NCBI GenBank assembly: GCA_025677835.1
Contig: JAIXMR010000015.1
Span: forward strand, 1-64,000
Reading direction: 5' to 3'
DNA length: 64,000 nucleotides
DNA from: Sporodiniella umbellata
Taxonomy: Eukaryota > Mucoromycota > Mucoromycetes > Mucorales > Rhizopodaceae
Within the stretch, counting starts at the first letter, position 1; each line of letters begins with the position of its first letter. Of this stretch, positions 1 to 11,240 are shown in pieces. Under the pieces are notes generated by a model that worked only from the letters and a program-made list of their open reading frames with translations, had not been told where the DNA came from and did not search any database. Both the position numbers and the translations under genes were made by a program.

Positions 1-1638
1 GTGATCTTTCGATAGACTGTTGCCTAATTATGTGTAGTAAATCCTCGGTTCCATGATTTAATGTCACGGGTTGTAGAAACGATGCATGAAAACCAAGAGT
101 GATAATGCTGAACTGTACAAATGTAAAAAGAGTAAAAAAGTCCTCGGAATTGTCGATTGCCTTTTTGCATTGCTCTTCGTTGTAAATGTCTTTGCAAAAA
201 TTCATCTGTTCTGGTATAGTTTGTCTGTATTCTGATACAATTTCATCTACTCTCAAAAGATTATCCAATGTCAAAGTACAGGTACTTCCTATATAAACAA
301 GGTGTATGTGTTCCTTTGATACAAAAATCAGCAAATTTCGGTTTTTTGTATTTTCATATGTACCACCAATGTGTCTATAAATGGGTTGGCGTACATAGTT
401 ACTATCTGGTTTTGTGCTCGCATAAACTTTCTTGTAGCTTCTGGTTCATCTGGAAGTGTGATGAGTTTTGGAAAAGGTAGGGGTTGTCGTGTAATCACTT
501 TGTCTGTAACGCAGTCTAACATGATTCTCAAACTATACGTTGCTGCCATGTGCCTTGTATAAAGGGCGTATTCGATAGTTGGTTGAGGCCCGATTTTTCT
601 ATAGTGCGCCCTTAAGTCCAAGCATATTTCGTAGGCCACCGTAATATATGAGTCATACTCGAGAAATTTTAGAGTCATATGCATATATTGACACAAGAGA
701 TTGATAGCTATTATGTTTTCTATTTTTTTATCCGAGTCATCAAACTGATCAAGCATTACGTCTTTTGTTTTTGAGTAAAAAAAGTCGCTCATAATTCTTC
801 TTTGTTTTGAATTGGATCCTAAATGATTACAAGGTGTAGAGCAGACATAACAACATATTGCAACGCTAATCAAGTCGTCAAAAATATTTTCTACAAGCTG
901 GAGATTTTTTCTGAAAGAGTTTTCGTGGACCATACCAATATGTATATTATGGCAGTTAAAATAGATGTCAATAAGTTGGCTCATAGTCGTATGCAGACCC
1001 AGTGTTGTACCTCCAAGGTTTAATGGCGGTGACTCGAGTATTTTTTTTCTTAAGCATTTTGATAATATTTTCCCTGTGAGACCATACAGACTGCCGTACT
1101 CACGAGTCTTGAAACTAACAAGAATACCGCTTTTTTCCCTCCAACTGTCTTCATCTAATCCATCGCTGTATATACTTATAGGAGAGAGATAACTTATCGG
1201 TTGCTGATATGGTAAAAGCTCGCTCAGATACTCTATGCCGGTATCTATAATAAAGCAGCCGTCACGTATTTGAACTTTCCAGTTGTAGCACAAGTTTTCG
1301 ATCATTTCTTGTTGTAGAGGTGCGTTTTTGTCTTGCTGTAATGCTCTCATTTCGTTTTCAAAACCTTTGATCGTTAAAGAAAGTTGTTCTATTTGTCCTT
1401 TTAGGCCGTCAATCTCATCGTTAGGATCGAGTGACATGCTGTCAGGACTGATGCATACTCTGCCTATTTTCTCGCATCTCAAGCAAGGTTTTTCGAGATC
1501 TTCCTGTATACACTTTCTACGTTGTTTTCGACACTCTACCAGTTCCAAAGACGATTAGTTTGAAAGAGTTTTTTTTCTTTTTTTTTTTTTTTTTGCGTTT
1601 TTTTCGGTACCGGTGCAAGGGATATGTCTGTCTTTCAT
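1..1638 (-). CDS. Zn2Cys6 transcription factor, 3' end outside the window
   Basis: Fungal binuclear-zinc regulator. Exons 1638-1611, 1535-364 and 313 to beyond base 1, giving at least 504 residues. The first exon is only 28 nt and the first intron splits the zinc cluster: after joining, cysteines lie at 8, 11, 18, 27, 30 and 37, the canonical C-x2-C-x6-C-x8-C-x2-C-x6-C pattern. A coiled-coil-like segment follows at about 45-80, then a middle region resembling the fungal-specific transcription factor domain. The stop at 328 falls inside a 50-nt GT-AG intron (363-314), and the reading frame continues to the left edge. DNA binding is expected from the family; target genes are unknown. Confidence 0.85.
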
Positions 1639-1735
1639 GAGTATCAGGCCATGAAAATTTGGTTGTTTAAAAAAAGGTTTAATAGATCAAGGGCTGCGCT
1701 TGAATGAAGGAAAAAGCGGGGAGAAAAAAGTTCTT

Positions 1736-2804
1736 TTATTCCAGATCGGTGATAAAACAATTAGTTGATTTTATAAAAGTATCTATTGGGACTCCCAATT
1801 TCCAATCTATATGACCAGCACCAAGGTAGATAACAGAAGGCTTTTGCAAAGTGTATAAGCGTAGGTTTTTTTTTCTCTTAATCTTTTGATTATTTCTACA
1901 ATACCTTTAGTTTCGTAACAGATTCAGCAAGAATAACAGGTATGGGTTGTTTCATTCCAAAAGGTGAAACACCGCCTTTTTCGAAACCAGTAAGATCAAG
2001 AGATACCTATTCACATACAAATATTAATTTTATGCTCTCTCACAAATATTTGCGACAAACCTCTGGATCCGCAAGTCGAAAGTTGTAGTTTTTTTTACTG
2101 ATTTCTTTGTTTTTGAGGCTGCGACAGTAATTCAAAAGCTTTTGTGTGTTGACTGGTGCAACATACTTTTTTGTATACATGTATCAGTATAAAACCCATT
2201 GTACTATAATTAATTACCTGTGTAATGACACAATAGTATCTTGAGTACAATGGGTCTAGATACGTCGTTTTGTTATTACTTTTGTTTGTAAAAAATATGT
2301 TTTTTTTATACCAGAGATATCCTTATGAGTACATCGTGTATTTTCAAGAATAACGCTTTTACACATATGCTCTTTGGATGGCGCATTAACTCTAAAACTT
2401 TTGAAGAATTAATAAAGTAGCTCATATACGAGTAGCATTCGTTTACGCTCTTTGTTGAAGCTCCCAATCATAATAGTCAGACTCAACCGGGATAATCTGA
2501 CATTCTTCAAGAATGCCTAGAGTTTTCAAAGAGTTTTCAACCTTATGACAAGACAGTTAAAAAAAGAGCGTTGGAAATGGGTTGAAAGAATTATTTACAT
2601 GGGCTACGATTTTAGGGGATTCTGTATAAGTTTTCTTTTGACATTCTAATTTCCAGTCTTTTTTGTACTCTTCAGAAAATGCTGAATAAAGCGAGCTGAT
2701 GTCCCTTTGTAGGTTCTGTTTTAACAGTTTAGTATTGTTAATGAGTAAGCTATCTATACTTTAAGCGCAAGCTGCTCACTAGCAGGGAGATCTTGAACAA
2801 GCAT
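1736..2804 (-). CDS. YbaK/EbsC-type aminoacyl-tRNA deacylase domain protein
   Basis: Eight exons: 2804-2760, 2715-2599, 2541-2447, 2397-2312, 2255-2218, 2165-2061, 2006-1905 and 1840-1736. All phases close and give 230 residues. Recognisable blocks are APSKEHMCKSVILENTRC in the middle, GFEKGGVSPFG and IYLGAGHIDWKLGVPID near the C-terminus, which match YbaK/prolyl-tRNA-synthetase-associated domain proteins. Such proteins hydrolyse misacylated tRNAs in trans; the substrate here is not known. No exon exceeds 117 nt, so a simple ORF scan misses the gene. The start at 2804 is the first ATG in frame and is the weakest part of the model. It lies tandem to, and just upstream of, the Zn2Cys6 gene. Confidence 0.8.
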
Positions 2805-5357
2805 TTCGAAAGGTTAAGGTTGGCTCAAGAAAGCTTTTTACTGAAAAGTCGGAGCCTGTGGAAAAAAAAAAATCTTGTGGCCTGGGTTTGCAAACCTACA
2901 CTCAAATATCTCAGCAACGAAAAAGACTTCACCAGTATCTTTATAAGACAAAAGGCGAAGCAAAAAAACCGTATGTGCTTGTACCAATGACGCCTTCAAT
3001 AAAACACAGCTGATGCATATGTTGTGATATTACGGTTGATAGATTTAAAGAGAAGCAACATACTTTTACTTCTTTGTGTTGGTGGATTCTGTACTGCAAG
3101 CAAACTTTTGTATTTAAACATATGTCTAATCATAGCGTATTATTAATGAAATTCTATCTCTTTTTTTATTCTACACATTGAGATTGAACTAATTGACAAT
3201 TGTATTATGTTACACTTTATGTTTGAAACACTTTTTTCTTTTACTGATACATTTCGTTTCCTACAATCGTTCTACGCGTACATACTATAAAAGCAAATTT
3301 AGTTTTGTTTACTTAAAGGTATGCTTTTATCGTATTGTAAATTTTGGTAACTTTTAAAAATTTGAACTGTAAAGTTCAATGGCATTTATATTGAGCTCTC
3401 TTACAAATTTCTCATCAGTTTTGGTGGACAACTATATGCTTTGTATGTCAGGTTTATGGAATATTCATTTTTTTGCGAGCAACTAATACCTCTTTTATAA
3501 TGTATTTTCTTCTTCTTTGACATGAATATTATATTTGGCGTGTTTTCAATATTGCAATTTGCTTCTTTGTTACTTAGTACTTGATTAATAGTTCTTGGCG
3601 CATTTATTGTTTTCTTTTTAATTTTTATAACAACACTTTCAGTTTTCCTATAGTGTCCAGATAATATATTATTTAGCTTTCCTAAATTTTTAGTTTTGTG
3701 ATTTTCTATGATATTTTCCAGCCTCTTTAAATCAGAAACAACTTTTACAAACTATTTTGCATTTTAGTCTTTCGGTTTTTTCTTACAAGGTAACCGTATC
3801 AGATTTTACAGTATGTTAAATCCCACCTGAAAATGTAGCTCATTACTTGTTTAGTGAGGCTTATTTATCGCATTTAAAACATGTCGAGATACGACAATTG
3901 GCTATAGCCTTAATCGTGTTTTTATACAGCTTTCCAATGTTTTTTGTACATTTTTTTGGGTGGTGTCTTATCGCTAGCGCGTCTAGAAAACCCAACAAGT
4001 CTTGGAGCAATCAACTTGCTACCAACTTCAAAAACAGTTTCATCAGGCTTGATTCTATCGATTGAGCAGAATCTAGTTAAGCCAGTCGAGCTCTATCACA
4101 TCATCAAACAACTGTCTCTATAGATTTGCCTCTTTATTCTATTTCAGTTTCAATATATGGCTTGTGTTATAAAATAAAACGTCGAATCGCTTCTTTATGT
4201 ATGGCTCAACAAGTATACTCTATGCTATAGTGTGGCAACGATTGAACGAGTTAGTTTCAAACATTAAACAAAACAGGGTCCCCTTCCCTGGTTACTAAAC
4301 CTCACGCAAATGCTTAAAAAGGCGGATATGGTTCTTGAGAATCGAGGGGCAAAAAATCTGTACAATAAAAGACACGTATCACGTGGTATGCTTACCTATA
4401 CTTGCGTTATTTGGTGCTTAAATGTGCACTGGCGCCTTCAATTACCTCCAGCTGAGCCTGATTCCTTCTAAACAAGTAACTCAGCTTCTCCGTTTGGACG
4501 GTTCGATAGCCGGTAATTTGTCAGAGTGTTGGTACTTCCAGACTTCACACCTCTTGGTCCCAAATTGGATATGCAGTTCTTAAATCTAGTGCCGATGTGT
4601 TTTCTTTCTGCCTTTTAGAGTAATAACAGTGAAAGGGTTTGGTGTTCATCTTCGCTTCTCTAATCTGGCCAGCGCAATCCAATATGCCAGTATTATACGG
4701 GATATCAATAGTCAATTTTTAATCATGCAAGAAAAGAAAAGTGGTACTAATTAAATATAGTGTTCCGAGCAGTTTTGATTGGCAAGTTGTACCAATCATT
4801 ATTGGACAAACCAGTTAAAACAATCTAGGCTTATAAAGTTTGTTTACTTTTCAAGCGGACTTTTTTTTTTTTTTTTTTTTTTTCAGAAAAGTGTCAGATT
4901 CAATGAGCTTGAATGTATACCCTAGTGTACTAAGGAGCCCCTTTTGTTTTATTCAGTGCTTGGGCCTGTAATAGACACAAGGAACCGAAAATACCAACAT
5001 TTGGTGTAACCTGAGATTGAACTTTGCCTGTGTTAAATCGCTTGACGTTTGAGGATTCACAAATAACAATGACAGCATAGTTTGACAGTGCCAAATATAC
5101 ACTCTTGCTGGCCAACATTAGTTACGTTGTGATTGATTAAGGATTTGGTCTTCTTCGGAGGTTCAAATGACTCGAAAAAATTTTCTATCTCCACTTGCAA
5201 TAAAATCTATAAAACATTGGCTTTCTTTTCCTTCCCTTTCTCCACTTTCAGGTTACCGGAACGCGTTTAACAAAGAGTACAATTGAACTGCTGGCACCAA
5301 AGGGTTTCTTATTTATACTGTGCATACTAGAAAACGGATACTGCAGACGATTCAAAA
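2805..5357. other. AT-rich intergenic block with possible decayed coding segments
   Basis: No gene could be modelled here. Short open stretches occur on the minus strand (for example 3401-3751, about 4110-3920 and around 4700-4480), but start codons and splice phases do not close. A 23-nt T run lies at 4861-4883. The pyrimidine-rich, AG-ending segment before 5252 may be a 5'-UTR intron acceptor of the next gene. Confidence 0.4.
3401..3751 (-). other. Stop-free stretch of about 117 codons, unrecognised
   Basis: The minus frame ending at the stop at 3401-3403 is open for about 117 codons and is lysine- and asparagine-rich, with blocks such as LKRLENIIENHKTKNLGK and INAPRTINQVLSNKEA. A TAG directly precedes it, so it would need an upstream exon joined at that AG. 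Candidate upstream pieces at about 4110-3920 (IKPDETVFEVGSKLIAPR; KKMYKKHWKAV) do not join cleanly. It could be the last exon of an unmodelled gene or a relic. I do not recognise the family. Confidence 0.25.
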
Positions 5358-7113
5358 ATGCCTTCGACCAGCAACGACCTTCACCTGCAGCTGTGTGTCA
5401 ATGATCTGCTCCATCCTACCGAGAAATCTGAATCGCTTCTAGAGGCTCTTACAGCTAACCAGCTTGACGAAATTGAGAAAACGTTAAGCAAGATAAAGAT
5501 GAAAAAAAAATCTTTGCCGAAGCCAACCGGTAGTGAAAAGCGTATGAGTCATAAAAAAAAAAAAGTGTCTACCGCTTTAGGCTTACCTCTTTGACTTTTT
5601 TTTTTATTTTCCATTAGAAATGACAGTATCCGATACGCCCCGTTCAATGCAACGCGATTGGACACTTGTTGCTGCACAGATAGCCAAGGCTCTAGCCAAC
5701 ACCATGTCATCCTCTCTCACTGCAACCCCATCAAAAACTAAGCCACCATTGCCCACCGCCGAACCCGATTCTGATAAGAGCCCTTTGTGCAGTCCCTCAG
5801 TTTCAGACAACACAAGCACTGAGACCACAGGATCAGTAACAAGCCATGAACCGTATACTGAGATGCGGGATGGAATAGAATGGGTTAGCTTTGTCTACTC
5901 TCACCACAGAATCCTTCGACGCTACTCGATTCGCACAGACATTGACCAAGTAGATCTTGAAGGTTTAGAGGAATCCTTCAAAAACGAGAACTGTGTAGGT
6001 GTTCAAGTAAAAGACCAAAAAAAAAAAAAAAAAAAGAAAGCTAACATGTCTCTTTAGGTTTATCCTCGCGCCAATTTACCTAGAGATGACTATAAAGGCA
6101 ATCGATGGGCTTATGAAACCGAGTGCAATACTTTAGGATGGAAGCTTGCCTATCTCAATGCGTCAGAAATATCAGGCAAACGAGGCTTGATTCAACGCGC
6201 AGTCGACTCGTATCGCAACCGGTATCCTAGTATGCGGTCTCGACGTGTGGCTCGCCAGGAAAAGCTACTGAAAGGAACACTGCGTAAGCGTAAACAGAGA
6301 GAATCTGAAGAACCCGAGGAGCCACAAGGCAAACGATCTGAGACTGACACACCCAAGACGGTCTCTATCCACGACGGCCACGGTCAACATAAATGCAAGA
6401 TTCGTATGAATGTGGACTCAGTATGCCTTGATGTGATTGATGTGGACTTTCGTAAATCGAATTGTGTCTATCCCCGCGCGATGGAAATCAACACCAAATC
6501 GCCATTTGCATCTCAAAAACAGCTAGAGGAAGTACGATGCAACGAGCTGGCATGGAAATTAGCCTGGCTAAACCCCAAACAGTTAGCTAACCGTAAAAAC
6601 TTACTCCAGCGCGCTCTGGATGTGTATCGATCTAAATACATGCCCGGATTGAACCCTCGCCGTAAGAACTCAGTGTGTACCGCATCCGATTCTGGAAAAT
6701 CCAAACCCAAGACGGTCCGACGTAAATCGCAAGATGACAGCGAATCGCTTTATAGCGCAGCAGACTCGATGGATGATTGTTTATCGCCCAGTACTGAGTT
6801 TCCCACCGATACAGCCAGAACAGTCTCTTTGAATGACCTGATGCTTCCTGGACCCACCACAGCCACCTGCAACAACACGTTTCTTTTTGAACCAACGGTG
6901 TTTGAGACCGTGGCCGATCACCGTCAGCGTAACTCGCGTGGTTTCAGTGTCTTGGGTGCAGCTGGAAGCCATGGTGTCTCTAATTTCTTGGTGCCCAAGA
7001 AGGAACCGTTGGATTCAAACGATGCACTTTCTCGAGACTCTTCCAATATCTTTGATCTTTATACAAACGGATTTGAGCAAAACGAGTATATCAAAACAGA
7101 AGAAGACGCCTAG
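5358..7113 (+). CDS. DUF8032-like protein with a duplicated domain
   Basis: Exons 5358-5541, 5618-5994 and 6058-7113, 538 residues. The intron ends give consistent phases (CAA codon restored at the first junction, NENC|VYPRAN at the second). A conserved block of the DUF8032 type, with WVSFVYSHHRILRRYSIRTD, NCVYPRAN, LGWKLAYLN and a basic RGLIQRAVDSYRNRY helix, occurs twice. The second copy has NCVYPRAM, LAWKLAWLN and LLQRALDVYRSKY. The N-terminus is Lys/Ser-rich and low in complexity, and the C-terminus is acidic. Function is unknown; the basic and acidic makeup suggests a nuclear regulator, which is inference. AATAAA-like signals follow near 7247. Confidence 0.8.
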
Positions 7114-7382
7114 ATCCCACAGCTTTTTCACTTGATGGCCTATGTGATGTATATATATACAATTTTATATACTTATACCCAATTCACTCCTTCATGTATA
7201 TTATCTACTATTTATTCAAAACACCCACCCCACCCGCCTTTGTACAATAAATTCCAAACCAAATAAAAATAAAAAACGAGTTTTACGAATTCTTTAATGC
7301 CATTCTCTCTTTTCCAAGGTCACTGTTTGGTCCCTTCCCCCAAAAACAGGTTTTGTTTATTCAAAGCTATAGCCAGCACAGC

Positions 7383-8913
7383 CTAATACTTCCGGAGAAC
7401 AGAAAGCATCTCTTTTACCGTTGAAAACTTTTCGCGTGGTTTACCCAACTTTTGTCCGATAGCAAATTCTGCAGCTTCGATTTTCTTCCAGTCAGGGTAG
7501 CTTACGGGTTCTATCCTGTTGGACTCAAAAAGATGGCGTAGTCCATCTGCACCTGTTTTTGATGTTCCTGGTAGCATCGACGTACCGTTTTTGAGATCAT
7601 GGACGATGGTATCAGCGGTTTCGTAAGCATCTGCCATGGTGGATACAATCACACCCGTCGCGCCTGTTTTCAACCAACCGGATGCGTACATACCAGGCAC
7701 TGTGTGTTTGCCATCTATTATTCTTCCGTACTCGTTAGGTACGATGCCTCGTCGGGCATCAAAGGGCACACCCGCCATCGGCTGGCTTTTATAGCCAATA
7801 CTCTTCAACACGAGTCCACATGCTTGTGTTTCAAACACGTCTGTGGGCACAGCGCGTCGTGCGTCTACCGGGCCTGTGAGTTGATTGATGGCATATCGGA
7901 TGCCTTGGACTCTGGACCGATCCGTATTACCCAACACTTCAACAGGACTACGCAGAAATTGAGCCGTCCACGATTTGTCGGTGTCTTTGTTAGGGGATCC
8001 TTTTTCAAGAAGCGACATGAGTCGTTTCAAAGGTCTGTTTTGGCTCACAAAGGACTGTGACCCTTCGATTTCTTGACGGATAAAATCCATGTCGCTACGA
8101 AACCCAACACCTGGTAGTGCCATTTGCTCTCTTAGTTCTTTAGAAGTAAAGGAAACCTAAACCATGTTTTTGTTGGAAAAAAAAACCCACCAAAAAAAAA
8201 AAAAAAAAAAGAGGTATATGTGTACCTGAACAGGTCCTCTTCTTCCGACCACATGGACATGTTTGATCTTACTCTTTGACAGAGCTTCCAGTGCATATTC
8301 CGTAATATCTGTCTTGCAAAGTTCGTCTATAGGACTTAACAGGATCCTCGCAATATCTAGCGCTACGTTTCCTTGACCTATCACCACCGCAGTGTCTGTA
8401 GTGTCCAAAGGTAGCTGAAGATCTCTATAGTCAGGGTGTCCGTTATACCAGCCAACAAAGGTTCGAGCAGATTCGACACCGTAAATGTCCTCTCCGGGGA
8501 TATCCATCTTTCTGTCCTCACTAGCCCCATAGGCTAAAAGCACAGCATCAAAATGATCTTGAAGCTCCTTTATGCCCAGCCCCGATCGTCCAATAGGTAC
8601 ATTGCCAAAGAAGCGAAATCGCGTATCCTCGGCTACTTTGTCAAAGGTGGTCATGACATTCTAAATGGAGAGGTCTTTAGAAACACATTGGCTTGGATCC
8701 CAAGTTTACTTTGACTTCCGGGTGGTCTGGAGCCACACCAAAACGAACCAGACCATGAGGCACAGGTAGGGCGTCAAACATGTCAACTTGTGTATTTGGC
8801 CATTCTTTCAATAGTCGATGGGCTGTATAAAAACCACCCGGCCCACTGCCTACAATAGCCAAACGGAATGGGCCTGTGGGTACGGCTGAAAAAGTCCTGG
8901 AGATAGCTGCCAT
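7383..8913 (-). CDS. ARH1: NADPH:adrenodoxin/ferredoxin oxidoreductase, mitochondrial
   Basis: Exons 8913-8710, 8660-8226 and 8156-7383, 470 residues, close to the roughly 490 usual for FDXR/Arh1. It passes electrons from NADPH to mitochondrial ferredoxin for Fe-S cluster and heme A synthesis. The FAD-binding GSGPGG lies at 22-27. The NADPH-binding [14 protein letters not shown] lies near 160-175 and is followed by [10 protein letters not shown]. The C-terminal [11 protein letters not shown] segment matches the family. The first 14 residues are short and contain Arg, Ser and Phe, consistent with a mitochondrial presequence. A T/A homopolymer lies directly before the ATG. It sits next to a mitochondrial carrier gene on the same strand. 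Confidence 0.95.
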
Positions 8914-9069
8914 TTTTTTTTTTTTTTTAAAAAAAAATGTTTAAAAGAACAGAGGGATGGTTTTCCCCCTGTTTTTAAAATAAATACTTTTGGATCGGCG
9001 ACTACGCTTAGTAGTAGGGTTTTATTTACAAAAGAGAGGGTGGAGGAGGAGGGGGGGGGGGGATTGAGT

Positions 9070-10308
9070 CTATTCTATATCTAAAGCTCTCTTCATCCTA
9101 TCGTAAACTGCAAAGCTAACGGCTACCATGGGTACGACTTTGATGTAACCTAAACCGAGGCCTACATAAAATCCTTTGAAGCCTTTGAGTTGATAGATTT
9201 CTTTTGCTGTTTCAAGAAAGCCAACGAATTGGTTTGGATTGAGTAATCCACCGACCTGCATCCGCCTACGGATGACTTCCAATGGGTAACTGCTTGTCTG
9301 GGCCACCAAGCCTGCTATACCACCACAGAAAAGTTCAGCCCATGTCTTCAAAGGAGGTTTGGATGGATCTTTTCCCCCTGCGGGTTTTTGTGTGTAGGGA
9401 GATAATCCTGGATGATATCTACATAATTGGGTAACAAGGTGGTATGTCCAGAAAGAAACACCGGCATAGGGCACCATGCCTGCAACGGTGGGTAAGAATC
9501 CTCGATAGAAATTAACAAGATGAAATCGACCATGCATACGTTGTAATGCGGCAGGTTCGTTGTAAATCTGTCGAACGGTATCCATGAGCGTAGGTCGGGT
9601 TCCTTCCTTGACATCGTACGCTAATCGAACTCGTACAAGATCAAGTGGATAAGTCAACAGAACCGAAGTAACACCTAGAGGCAAAGTTTAGTAGGGGATG
9701 ACATCACAAAAGCCGTCTGTAGGTGTGTGTGTGTGTATATATATATCTATAGTAAACATGCCTGCTAAAGAGCCTGCAATAAACTGTCTCGATGGGGTTT
9801 CTTGGTCTCTTGTTGGCATCAATAGCTAAAACGGTTGAGTGTCCTCGGCCTTGTTTCTATAGAATCCACTTACAGCTCGGTATTGTTCATAGGCAATAAA
9901 TTTAATGGCTGCATAAGGAAATATACGAATCAAGGTCATCGAATGGCCTTGGAACAAGCCCATCAAGCCTGTGCTTTTATAAATCTTGTGTCCTGCGCTG
10001 AATGCTCCAGCGAATGAACCTTGGACCCTTTTTTTTTTAGTTGAAAAACGTACAAAGATAATCACAACGTGGTTATACCTGCATATCTTTCAAAAATAGG
10101 GTTTCTCGATTGAAATAATATCTTGATTCTATCCAGTGGTGCAATAGTGGTTTTTGCCTAGAAAACATCAAAACTCCAAAAAAAAAAAAAAAAAAAAAAA
10201 AAAAGAATAATAAAGCCAACCTACCATACAACCCGCTACCCCTCCTGCTATTCCAGACCTTACAACATAGTCCAAGCTTTGTTTCTCATTTCTTTCACTT
10301 TGGGTCAT
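9070..10308 (-). CDS. LEU5: Mitochondrial carrier, LEU5/SLC25A16 (CoA transporter) type
   Basis: Exons 10308-10225, 10157-10079, 10019-9874, 9825-9762 and 9674-9070, 325 residues, normal for SLC25 proteins. All three carrier signatures are present: [22 protein letters not shown] and [11 protein letters not shown]. The glycine-rich repeats [22 protein letters not shown] and [11 protein letters not shown] precede them. The first repeat, with [12 protein letters not shown] and [14 protein letters not shown], is closest to the LEU5/SLC25A16/SLC25A42 group, which imports coenzyme A or its precursor into mitochondria. Intron 4 (9761-9675) begins GCATGT, so it is a GC-AG intron; only that junction gives an unbroken AGSLAGVTS. 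Substrate is inferred from family. Confidence 0.9.
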
Positions 10309-10365
10309 CAAAAAAAAAAAAAAAAAGATAAAAGAAGGAAAAGCATATTTGTCATTATTTTTCTA

Positions 10366-10366
<1 letters not shown>

Positions 10367-10403
<37 letters not shown>
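10367..10403 (+). repeat. Poly(A) tract, 37 nt
   Basis: Uninterrupted A run between the carrier and CWC25 start codons, in their shared 5' region. It is the longest homopolymer I saw in the window. Its length may be imprecise in the assembly. Confidence 0.9.
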
Positions 10404-10404
<1 letters not shown>

Positions 10405-10462
10405 CACAGTCCAAAATTTCGAGGCGTCTCTTTTTCTCTTTTTCTCCTCTGTTTTAGTTAAA

Positions 10463-10858
10463 ATGGGTTCCTCCGACCTTAATTTGAAGAAATCGTGGCA
10501 TCCTTCCACGTTTAAGAACCAAGAACGAGTATGGAAAGAAGAGCAGAAGCGTAAAGAAGAAGACAGGAAACTAGAGCAACTCAAAAAAGAGTTGGCGGAA
10601 GAAAGACAGTTACAAGATCTTCAACAGATGCAGGAAGATGCTGGTACAAAGTAAGTCGAAAGAAACACCTGCAGATAGCTTGAACCGTTTCTTTTGCTAG
10701 ACAAAAGTCAAACAAGTTGGATTGGATGTATGCTGGGCCGAATGCGAACATCAATAGTGGTACCAACGACCATTCGATGGAAGAATTCTTACTAGGAAAA
10801 AAAAATGTGGATGATTTACTTCGAATGAAACAACGAGAACAAGTGGTAAACCCCATCC

Positions 10859-10909
<51 letters not shown>

Positions 10910-11191
10910 ACAACAACAGTGGATTGATATACTTTTTAGCGAGCGGCCACCGATCTGGAAGAAAGTCGGTTTACGTTATCGAATTCAAATGCCAACAATG
11001 AACGAGACATTCAAGCCAAGATACGAGAGGACCCTTTACTGATGATCAAAAAACGAGAGCAGATGGCTCTGAAGGCTATTATGGAAAACCCGATACGTTT
11101 GAAAGAGTTGAAAAAGAGAGAAAAGAAGGACAAGAGAAAGCGGGAGAAGAAAAAGGAGGAAAGACGAAAAAGGGAGCAAGGTCGTCGTTAA
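10463..11191 (+). CDS. CWC25: Pre-mRNA splicing factor CWC25
   Basis: Exons 10463-10650, 10701-10845 and 10940-11191, 194 residues. The N-terminus MGSSDLNLKKSWHPSTFKN and the segment KLDWMYAGP are hallmarks of CWC25/Cwf25, which joins the activated spliceosome for the first transesterification. The middle holds a charged helix (EEQKRKEEDRKLEQLKKEL), then ERDIQAKIREDPLLMIKK and a lysine/arginine-rich tail. The donor of intron 1 is GTAAGT. Intron 2 (10846-10939) contains adjoining T and A homopolymers, which produce a false open frame if left unspliced. It is divergently oriented to the carrier gene. Confidence 0.93.
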
Positions 11192-11240
11192 CACTTTTGA
11201 TTTGTTTGTTTGTTTTGGGACATAAAAAGAAAGGTTTTAT

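Noticed and set aside
314..363. Apparent stop/frameshift at the end of the long Zn2Cys6 ORF
   Set aside because: A 50-nt GT-AG intron with a CTGAT branch-like site restores the frame, so no mutation is needed.
268..1558. Several plus-strand ORFs of 60-80 codons
   Set aside because: They are antisense shadows of the Zn2Cys6 gene, with no family similarity.
9826..9873. In-frame stop in the mitochondrial carrier
   Set aside because: It lies in a 48-nt GTAAGT...TTTTAG intron; after removal the [11 protein letters not shown] segment continues in phase.
10279..10461. Lysine- or phenylalanine-run ORFs across homopolymers (also at 17146-17470 and 42658-42980)
   Set aside because: They are translations of A/T runs in introns or untranslated DNA, with no other coding signal.
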